Shown in pieces: positions 55,424 to 64,000 of a stretch of 64,000 bases of DNA (the first letter of the stretch is position 1; each line of letters starts with the position of its first letter). This DNA is from Nelumbo lutea. Its lineage: Eukaryota; Streptophyta; Magnoliopsida; Proteales; Nelumbonaceae. The DNA is taken from the NCBI GenBank assembly GCA_022828595.1, contig JAKGHH010000002.1, positions 37,790,222-37,854,221 on the forward strand, given 5' to 3'. The notes below the pieces were generated by a model, which was given only the letters and a program-made list of their open reading frames with translations, did no database searches and was not told where the DNA came from. The translations under genes were made by a program, and so were the position numbers.

Positions 55424-55522
55424 AGTCAGAACCAGCTATACATTTAAAAATTACGCTATAGGTTGGTCCAAAATCCAGCAAAACTGTCAACTCTACATTT
55501 CAATGTATAGCTGGTTCTGACT
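55424..55522. repeat. 99-bp element with perfect 21-bp terminal inverted repeats
   Basis: Positions 55,424-55,444 (AGTCAGAACCAGCTATACAT plus T) are the exact reverse complement of 55,502-55,522. The inner sequence shows no coding. It resembles a very small MITE; no target-site duplication was seen. Confidence 0.85.
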
Positions 55523-55597
55523 CTTAATCCATGTTGGACACAACAAAAATCTTATATAGAAATTGCCCTCAATGCCAGGTGATTTGAAAATAAAAGA

Positions 55598-55905
55598 AGG
55601 TTTTCGGTCTCTCTCTCTCTCGATCTCCCTCCCACTCTCTCATTCTCACAGTTGCCTCTCTTTGCTCAATGGCTGTGTGATTTGAAAACAAACAAAAATG
55701 GTTTCTAATTTCTATATTTATGTTCTCTCTATTAAAAACTTTCATTCTCTCTCTCTCTGTCAATCTATTGTTCTCCATCAATCTCTCTCATTCTCTTTCT
55801 TGGTCAATTTCTCCTCCTTCATTCTCTTCTTGGTTGATCTCTTTTTCTCCCTCAGTCTTTCTCCCGCTCTCTCTTGTTCTTTTTTTTTTTTTTTTTTTCT
55901 TATAC
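55598..55905. repeat. CT-rich low-complexity region with poly(T)
   Basis: Interspersed (TC)n runs and a ~20-base poly(T) at about 55,879-55,899. The open frames across it are compositional artefacts. Confidence 0.75.
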
Positions 55906-56200
55906 ACTTATATGATATTAACCAGACTATACAAAAGAACATGAGACCAACTTGGTATGGTTCTAAAATCATTACACCAATTTGTTAAAAATTCACAAGA
56001 AACTCTTGCTTATGTAATTTACACCAACTTGATAAAAATTTATAACTTGATTGTACAAGTGGTTGGTCCCTTAACTAACTTAATAACTTATACAGTATTA
56101 ATTAGACCGTATAGAAAGCATAAAACCAACTTGATAAAATTCACAAATCATTATACAAATTTGACAAAAAATGCAAAATATTTAGAAAGATTTATGAGAG
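55906..56200. repeat. imperfect direct repeat, ~180-bp offset
   Basis: ATTAACCAGACTATACAAAA..CCAACTTG (55,916 on) resembles ATTAATTAGACCGTATAGAA..CCAACTTG (56,098 on); both continue with AAATCATTAYACMAATTTG. Confidence 0.6.
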
Positions 56201-56239
56201 TGGAGAGGCGTTGTTAAGTTGGCCAATTGCATTATGTGT

Positions 56240-57000
56240 GTTTGTAGGGCATGAATAGAAATGCTGACAAATGTGATGTAAAAGCTCACCTACACATCAT
56301 CATCTGAGCTTCATCTCCCAACTAGATTTGGTTGGCTACCTGAATGGTATTTGTCTATCGCAGAAGACTCCAGATGCATCCATTAATTAGCTTTTGCCCA
56401 TCCTACTTGCATTATATGGGCAACATCCTCCTCTATCTCTCCCTTATTCTGAATTACCGAACCAAGTAGCAGACAATGCTACATTGAGTTATCTCTTGGT
56501 CTCTAATCCTAGGTGTTCTTGATTTGCACTACTATTATTATAATCATCACCACCATTGCCAATAATAAACTTAGGTAGCATATATTATATTTGTTTCCTA
56601 TTTATTTTAGAACCTCATGCTTCTAAAGGCATTTATCCATAAATTCAAATTCTCACTTAATTAGTTCCATCAATTAATACAATGTCATCAACAAACAATG
56701 AGCTCCATGGGACTTCCTCTTGAACATTATTTTGTCAATTCATCTATGATTAGTGCAAGTAAATAAGGACCAAGTGCTGAGCCTTGGTGAAGGACCTAAT
56801 GTAATTGTAAAATCTGATGTCTCCAACAAGATTTCTAACATTGGTTGTTTCATCTCGTACATGCCCTTGATTAGGTCCACATACCTGATCAAGCCTAGCA
56901 AATATGTGCTTATATAAATATGGTACAAGCTCAGCTATATTACAAAGAAACTGGATCTTACATATGGTCAGACACATGGATCTGTACAAATTGGTGCATA
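56240..57000 (-). pseudogene. RTE-type LINE reverse transcriptase remnant
   Basis: Minus strand: YVDLIKGMYEMKQPMLE (about 56,883-56,830) and LLETSDFTITLGPSP, then after shifts VQEEVPWSSLFVDDIVLIDG (about 56,720-56,665), which contains the RT active-site FVDD. Further on there is GSVIQNKGEIEEDVAHIMQV (about 56,465-56,405). This spacing and wording match the RTE-clade RT of plants. Many stops and shifts; dead. Confidence 0.8.
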
Positions 57001-57250
57001 ATTGTACCATTTTCTTCCCTATAACATCCTGGAAAATTTCAAGTAGGCATCACCTACATGGATAAAGGAGATTTAGAAAGGAAAGACATTTGACAAATTC
57101 TAGATTCCAACTCATTGTCTTCTAAGAATAACCAAGGGTTGAGCATATATGGGCTGAAGATTTTGATCACACCTGAAACATATAGACGTTAGGATCTAGA
57201 TTATGAACCATTGGCTTATGACATACTTTGAGGAGGAGTTCAAGAAACCA
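57001..57250. other. no gene recognised
   Basis: Nothing supported. Confidence 0.4.
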
Positions 57251-57252
57251 AC

Positions 57253-57465
57253 CTGAGCAATTTTCGCTTTCAATTTCTGGAGCTCATCTTGGGCACATAT
57301 GAGCCTGAAGAAAGGGAAACTGATGTTTCAGACTTATTCACATTTCTTAATACTTGTAATATTTATTATTATTATTATCTATTTTTATCACTACCTCCAC
57401 TGCAACTCTGTCAATTCTTGCAATAGTTCTTTTTCTCTCTCATGGGCAGCCTCCAACTGCAAACA
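57253..57465 (-). pseudogene. two coiled-coil exon-like pieces, unidentified
   Basis: Minus strand: about 57,459-57,400 reads LEAAHEREKELLQELTELQ after a TTTGCAG acceptor, and about 57,303-57,253 reads LICAQDELQKLKAKIAQ between TTCTTCAG and a GTTGGT donor. Both are heptad-like and look like exons of one coiled-coil protein. I cannot name the gene and see no intact frame around them. Confidence 0.4.
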
Positions 57466-58535
57466 GGAATTAAGGTATGATGTTAATGCAAGGCCAGATA
57501 TATGAAAATAGCAAATATTTACTTACACAAAGGAACAGTAATATTTGCCTAAAGTTCCTCTATAGATAGATACCGCTTATATATTCCTCAGTTGGTAAAA
57601 ATAGAGAAGATAACACTTTTCTAGTAACTAACCAGTTAAACAAGACTGTGAGTTGCAAGGAAGATGGAAATCAATCTAGAAGCTTTAAGATTCAAATGGA
57701 AAGAGGTGTTTTGTTTCTTTTTCTTTCCTTTATATTTCATTTGGCGGAAGGAGGAACCATAAGTGTCCCAATCACCTCAACTTTCAGTTCATTAGAAAGA
57801 TTGACATGAATAAGAAAATTAAACCAAAACATAAAAAACATAGACACTACAAAGATTTGGAAGAAATTGTTCCAGTTCTTCAGACATCCTCAGTTGTAGG
57901 TTATCAATGATTCAATATCACTTATATTCTGTATTCTTTACCTTTAGTGGTTTTGTTAATGTCTGGTAACTTTTCCCATAGTTGAAGAGAAACTTCATTG
58001 TCCTTGATTTAAATTAAAGTTTAGAGCTACTCCTTTATTATGTTTCTTCAATCTTGGAGTTGCTTGCAATTGGGTATAAATTATAATTGTGAAAGGAGAT
58101 GCCAATTTGGTAAGACATTATCCTTGGTGCCTTGGTGCCTTAGTCTAAAAGGTAAAGTTACAACACCTTTATGGTTGTTTAATGTGATGCAGCATTATTA
58201 TGGGAAAGTCAAATGTTCCTGACCCTTAAAGTAGGTAAGCAATGTTCCCAATATTTTAGCACAAAATCTACCCCTATTTTGTGAAATTTGATCATCATAT
58301 TGTCACTTATCCATTCTTGTCATCATTTTCTGTTCAAAACTCAAATGAACCATCAATCCTGACCTCTCTCTCTCTCTCTCATGCAATGCATGGGGTTGAA
58401 TAGAAAGTTGAGGACTATGGAAGATTTAAAGAAAAAAGTCATAAAATTATATTTTTGGTAGTAAACAAAAAAGAAAATTTATTAAAATAAAGAAACAGTA
58501 CATCAAGTGTTACATTAGGGGTGATGAGAAATCAC
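57466..58535. other. intergenic, nothing recognised
   Basis: A short (TC)n run at about 58,366-58,380. No gene. Confidence 0.4.
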
Positions 58536-58539
58536 CAAA

Positions 58540-59270
58540 AAGAAGAAGAAAAAGCAAATAGCTCCAACTTTTACATCACTACAAGATGCTAACCAAAATT
58601 CCCTTCCAATTCAACAGTTTCCTAAAACTTTGCTTCAAAATAATCTCTTGAGATATCTCTGAATCCTGGTAGAATTAGTACCAGATCCATTAGCTTTGAG
58701 CCAATCCTTGAACACATCTGAATCCCTTTTGCAGGCTCTTCCTATAAAGATCCTTCTACTCCTTTCCCAATAGACAGTTAAAGGAATATAGCTCTAGAAG
58801 CTTTTAGCTTTCTTGTTTTCTTATAATGTAGTCCAGCAAGAGAAAATTTCTCTTGGTCACCTTGGAACCCAGAAGGCTTCATTGATCACATCTTTTTCAT
58901 ACTGACTAACAGGACAACCAGTGTGAACTTCATTTTATTTTTCCAGTACCAAAATTAACCAATCCATCACAACACAACCATCAACTTGACAACGTCAACA
59001 CTTCTTCCAGACTACTACCCATTAAAAGAAATCTATCTAACCTGAGAAAAGGTGCATCCTGCCCATTCAACCAAGTAAAAATTGACTGCAATCTCTTGCA
59101 ATCATTCAACCCATTCTTCTAATAAACTCCCTAAAGCTTCTCATTGCTCCCATAACTTTCTTTTCCTTGCTCCCTTCCTTTCATTCATCTTCAAACACAC
59201 ATTGAAATCCTCCGCCCACAATGGAGTCACCTCCTCACCATTAGCACCTTCAAGCAATTCTCATTGTTTT
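58540..59270 (-). pseudogene. L1-type LINE remnant with internal deletion
   Basis: Minus strand: an endonuclease-like stretch GLNDCKRLQSIFTWLNGQDA then PFLR (about 59,120-59,045), followed without the RT core by a C-terminal stretch reading TVYWERSRRIFIGRACKRDS then DVFKDWLKANG (about 58,785-58,690). The RT domain between them is missing, a common LINE truncation product. Confidence 0.6.
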
Positions 59271-59409
59271 GTGTAGAGATATTTTTGTCCAAAAAGATTA
59301 GGAGGATGCTAAAATAATGAATGAAGTTAAGAATTGAATATTGTTGTTGTAGTTGAGATAAAATCACCTTGTGGCATGCAACCGTTTTTATTTTTATTTT
59401 TATTTTTAG

Positions 59410-59835
59410 AAGAGCAGTTCTTCTAAAATACGTACCAATGACTTTTCTGTTACACTTGTGGGTGGTTGAATATACACTCCATCGATTGCATGACTAGCTG
59501 AAACAATGGAAACCAGATCTAATGATCTCAAAAAAGAAAAAAGTAGTAAGTGAAGAAATTTGGAGATAATTGAGTACTAGAACCTGTAATATCACCAGTG
59601 GAGACTTGCTTCATTGCACTTAGAACAAAATCCTATTTAATGATAAAGTGAAAAATGATAAGGATAGCCAACAAATAATTAGACAATGAGAAGACCAAAT
59701 ATTTATACAGAAGTCTCATACCCTTTGAAGAATATTTGTCTGTAAAATGCTATGTAAATGCAGGAAATATGAATTGACAAGCGGGTTTGATGGTGTAGCA
59801 TCAGATGATGGTGATAAAGCAACTCCAGGGAGTTG
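59410..59835. other. exon-like open stretches, unidentified
   Basis: Minus strand: DFVLSAMKQVSTGDIT (about 59,630-59,583) and SLDLVSIVSASHAIDGVYIQ then PPTSVTEKSLVRILEELLF (about 59,528-59,412). Plus strand: KYELTSGFDGVASDDGDKAT then PGSW (59,765-59,834) between AAATGCAG and a GTAAAC donor. They lie on opposite strands, so they are not one gene. They may be captured gene scraps. Confidence 0.3.
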
Positions 59836-60480
59836 GGTAAACACCTACATAGCCAATAACTTTCATATAAGACATTCAATTCAATTCATATGTTTCCCTT
59901 TAGCTAGTTGTATGCATATGGAGTCATGAACATGAACTACTGTTATCACTTTAACATTGAAGAACAATGCAGAGACAAACTACCTTTTATAAATGGATAT
60001 TTATAATAGGAAGGAAAGAGGCAATTTCATTAACATGAATTTTATGGCACAACTTAATGTTGGAACTTGTGTGTGGTGAATCAAAACCAATCCATGGGCC
60101 ACCAATATAGGTGTAAATATAACAGGTCTAGATATTCCATTGTTTTACTCATTTGTGTTGGATGAACTTGATCAGATAGATTAAGAATACTTGGTAGAGT
60201 AAGAAATTAATAACACTTTCTATTGGGATAAAAAATCTCACAAAAATGTTAGAAATGAAACATCCACTTGGCATAATAAAAGTCAAGAACTTTTTAGATG
60301 TCTTTGGGGGGGAAAAGCTATACATGACTGCATTTTATCTTGTAACCACAAAATCAAGCAATAAAATACCAGTTGGCTTAGGGAGAAGTTGCAAATTAAT
60401 TATATTTCATAATGGGATAGAAAAATTGGGGAGAGTGTGGCAATTGACTAAGAAGGGGACAGGCAAGGGAAGAGGGGAGT
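59836..60480. other. intergenic, nothing firm
   Basis: May include the start of the copia LTR; the left LTR boundary could not be set. Confidence 0.35.
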
Positions 60481-63400
60481 GAAGTGTTTCCTCTCAAAAC
60501 TTTTGAAAACCCTTTATATAGTTGCAAAGGTAATAAGAGTGGGGCCCTAAAATCTTTTGTTTATTACTGTAGAGAAGATGGAGGGTAGTTTATGTAATTT
60601 TACTTTTCTTTCTTGTAATCTAGTAGGCATGTACATTAGTGTACATCTCTTTTCTTTTATTTTATTTTGTAAGGGCAATCTTGTCCATTATCATTATTAA
60701 TATAAATTCTTTCTCTTTGGGTTGGTTCAATTAGATTGATCAACCCTAACAGATCTAGACTATTGGCTTTCTTCTTGTCTCTTCTCTTTCTTACTGATCA
60801 ACATGGTATTAGAGAGGGCTGTTCCTTTATCCATTACCCCATCTTTCAAACTATTTGAGGGATCTTCATCTTAATCGATTGGTTTTGGACTGTTATGATC
60901 ATTCCAGGGACCAGTTTTATGTGTTTTGCACAATTAGCAAGAGAGATTTCATTGGATCTCTCTAGAAAGACATCTGTTTGTAGTCAAAATTGAAAAGAAG
61001 TGTCGCTTGTCCTTTTCATCATCCTCTGAAAGTTTCATTGAGATCATAAAAGAATTGAGAGAGATCTATACATCTCTTCTCGGTGGAAGTAGTCAATCTT
61101 TCCTTTTTGGACTATGTTCTTAGGTTTCCACTATTTTTGTACCTTGAACACTCTCTTTTGACTATAAGAGGTTTCTTCTCTTATATTTTTTACCCTATTG
61201 GATTAATTCTCTGCTTATATTGCATGCTTCGACTAGTTTTGCTTTGTGTTTTTACTTGACATGGGTCTTGAAAAGAGTGAATTTATCTCTGTCAAGTTTG
61301 GTGGAAACAAATATGCTCTCTAGGAGTTTCACTTCCAGTATTTTATTGAAGGGAAGGGTATGTAGGGTTATATTGATGGGTCCATACACATACCCGATGC
61401 TGGTGATGTCAAAGGACTAAAATAGTGGAAAACTTAGAATGCACAAGTTGTTTTATGGATTCTTGGTTCTGTCATGATGGATGCCAGTATTCCAATGAGG
61501 GGATTCAAATATGCCCATGAAATGTTTGAATACAATGAAAAGTTATATCAACAATCAAACATGTCTAGGCAATATCAGATTGAAGTTGATATCTTTTCTT
61601 ATATTCAAGGAGAGAAATAGATTTAAGAATATTATATTGGGTTTGTGAACCTCTGGATTGAATATGAACTAACTCACTTTGGGACTTCTCTATGGACTGT
61701 TGTGTGAAAACTATGAAGAAACATATCAATACGAGAAAGATTATGCATTTCTTGATGCATCTTAGACCTAATTATGAAACTTTGCGCTCTAGTATATCAG
61801 CAGAGAGCCTGTACCTAATCTTGACATAATACTTGGAGAGTTATTAAGGGAGGAAACTCGTCTTCTCACTCAGTTTGCACTTTGATTAGAAGAAGGAACA
61901 TGGTATAGATATTGTCTTCTTGGCTACCAAACAGAAGGGAAAGAAGAACTTTGGACACATGGTATCCCACTGCAAGAAGAAAAGTTTTTGCACCTACTAC
62001 AAACAACAGGGACACATTATAGTGGAATGCCCAACAAGCCCCCCAAGACAGGACAACATAAAGCTTATCATGCCTTAGTTGAATCGACTCCAATTGATAT
62101 TGCCTCCTCATTAGCTCACAAAGCTTATTCATAGGGAAATTTGATTGAAGATAAGATTGTGAGCTCATGTCCTCGGCTATTTCCTCAACTTTTTCTACTA
62201 TTGGATTGGCTTATACTTTTGCTTTTTTGTGTTCTTCTCCCTTCACATATGTGGATTATTGACTTTGGGGCCTTAAACCACATGACCGGGGCTTCTTTTG
62301 GTTAGTATTCTAAATCCTACACTTCTGTCAATGACATTATTACTGCTAATGGTGATTCTCTCCCTATATGTGGGTGTAATTATTTATTTCTATCCACTTC
62401 TGAGCCTACACCCTTACATCTTTCCAAAACCTTCTTTTTGCCTAAGTTGACTATTAGTCTTATTTCTGCTAGACAACTTGTTAATGATGGTAATAATGAT
62501 TTGTTTACTCATGATGATTGTTTTATTCAGGGCCAACACACTGTGAAGCTGAAGTAGAAGGAGCATAGGCTTGGAAGATTGCTTGCCCTGGAATTTGAGA
62601 ATAATATAGTTTCACCAGACTCTTGTTTGCTATCTACTACTTCTAGTTTTTCTTCTACCTCTTGTGATAATGTGTGACACTTATGGCATAGACATTTGGG
62701 CCACACTCATGCTAAAAACTTGGATTATTTATTTTTTTTCTAGTTATTTGTCTATGACTGTTGCTTCATTTAAGAATGTTGATAAATTCTGTTTAACTTG
62801 TTACTATAGTAAATATCATATTTTTCCTTTTCCATCTTCTACTAAACATGCTTTTACACATTTTTACCTTATTCACAATGATGTGTAATCATCTCTAGTT
62901 ATTTTACACTTGGGTTATAAATATTTTTTGTTGTTTATTGATGATTATACTCGATATATATGGGTTTATTTTCTTTGAAAGAAATCAAAAGTCTTTTCCA
63001 CTTTTAAGAACTTTCATGCTATGGTTATGGCCTAATTTAAAAGTACTATAAGAATTTTGAGGTCAGATTCAGGGGGAGAGTACTTTGATGGTGAGTTTCA
63101 AACCTATCTCAAACATTATGGGATCCAGTCCTAGAGATCTTAACTAGGTACACCTCAATAGAATGGAATATTTGAGTTCAAGAATTGTCACATTGCTAGT
63201 ATGGTGGGATCCTTGTTACAAGACTTCCATGTTCCCATTACCTTTTGGGTAGATGTGACCCACACTTATGTTCACCCCATCAACATTATTCCTACTTCTA
63301 TCATTGAAATTCTTCTCTCCATCAATCCTTATTTCATTGTTCACCAAATCTATCCATGTTTCATATCTTTGGTTGTGCTTGTTTTGTTCATCTTCCTCCC

Positions 63401-64000
63401 CGTGAACACACTAAGCTAATAGCTCAATCATCTATTTTTGCATTTATGGGATATAATATGTAACACAAGGGATTTCTCTATTATGATCCCAAAGTCTGTA
63501 GACTGCGCATTTCTTGTAATGTTATATTTCTTGAAAACCTTTCATTCTTCGAACATATTAGTAAATTGTTTGCACCATCCTTTTCTATTCTACATCATTT
63601 TGGCTCTGTAGGTGATCCTCCTCCTGTATCTCAGCCACTTCAAGTTTATTCCAAGAAGCATCCAGCTCGTTCATTGCCTATGCCTCCTCCACCTTCAGCA
63701 CTAGTGACTGGTCATTCCTCTCCATCCATCACTACTATAAGTTCCTCTTCTCATCATATTGGTTTGCCTTCATTTGCTCCTTTATTTGTGTCGATCATCT
63801 CGTATTTCTCGCCCACCTGACTGCTATGGCTTATTTTCTAGTCATAGCTCCTTCTCTGTTGTTTTTTCATCCACAGACATTCCTAAGTCTTACAACTAGG
63901 TTGTGACAATCAAGCATTAGAAAGATGCTATTGATTCAAAGGTTTATGCCTTATTGGAGAATGATACCTGGGAGCTTGTTTTTCCTCCCCTAGATGCCTC
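60480..64000 (+). mobile_element. Ty1/copia retrotransposon, decayed, runs off the window
   Basis: The probable 5' LTR ends at about 60,800 in TTACTGATCA, followed by TGGTATTAGAG (60,804 on), a near match to the usual initiator-Met-tRNA primer site TGGTATCAGAG. Gag traces start near 61,262 (EKSEFISVKFGGNKYAL). The CCHC knuckle reads CTYYKQQGHIIVEC (about 61,990-62,031), with the second Cys replaced by Tyr. The protease motif is DFGALNHMTG (Asp codon 62,261-62,263), where the family has DSG. The pre-integrase LWHRHLGHTHAKN (about 62,680) and integrase FIDDYTRYIWVYFL and SDSGGEYFDGEFQTYLKHYG follow, then the start of RT (KHWKDAIDSKVYALLENDTW, about 63,915). Many stops; nonfunctional. The remainder lies beyond 64,000. 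Confidence 0.85.

Noticed and set aside
55569..55988. Frames across the CT-rich tract, such as the 96-codon one at 55,698
   Set aside because: Composition artefact of (TC)n and poly(T).

Overview
This window is nuclear DNA of a flowering plant. The evidence is a plant GNOM-type ARF-GEF gene with a short GT-AG intron, MIK2-like LRR receptor kinases, plant MED26, CAMTA, ABCB and dihydroxyacid dehydratase sequence, and dense plant transposon debris (Ty3/gypsy Tat lineage, Ty1/copia, L1 and RTE LINEs, hAT-type non-autonomous elements, CACTA-like subterminal repeats). The base composition is AT-rich and intergenic distances are long. An early-diverging angiosperm or basal eudicot is a guess; the sequence does not settle it.

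Layout. 1-569: 3' end of an LRR receptor kinase gene, cut by the window edge, followed by a 2 x 126-bp tandem repeat made of degraded kinase-tail sequence. 1-10.9 kb: transposon graveyard with duplicated AT-rich DNA, a minus-strand gypsy pol remnant, a 1.35-kb hAT-like element with target-site duplication, and the C-terminal part of an L1 LINE. 11,040-21,988: a large Tat-lineage gypsy element (LTR, gag, protease, RT, two RNase H regions, integrase, an antisense ORF with its own TATA box, LTR) followed by a second, truncated internal region. 22.0-23.2 kb: microsatellites and a long-TIR element. 23.5-30.05 kb: the one clearly intact gene, GNOM, coding for 1,466 residues in two coding exons. 30.2-34.5 kb: a hAT MITE, short tandem duplications and an array of ~310-bp tandem repeats in which most units carry a hairpin. 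34.5-38.6 kb: a mosaic of fragments from at least three unrelated genes (dihydroxyacid dehydratase twice, CAMTA, ABCB) on both strands, with introns kept. 38.6-47.7 kb: mostly noncoding, with a fold-back element beside tRNA-like sequence, LINE debris and a short MED26-like ORF. 47.75-51.36 kb: an LRR receptor kinase pseudogene that has lost its kinase core. 52-60 kb: fold-back and hAT elements, a ~262-bp AT-rich tandem array, RTE and L1 LINE remnants and exon-like scraps. 60.5 kb to the end: a decayed Ty1/copia element running out of the window.

Working genes. Only GNOM (vesicle-trafficking ARF-GEF, brefeldin-A-sensitive type by sequence) is intact and clearly functional. The kinase tail at the left edge and the MED26-like ORF may be expressed. 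Everything else recognised is transposon or pseudogene. I found no convincing new biological system. The signals most worth a second look are the mixed-strand gene-fragment mosaic, the hairpin-bearing tandem array, the antisense promoter-like repeat array in the Tat element, and the tract of perfect identity between its two copies.
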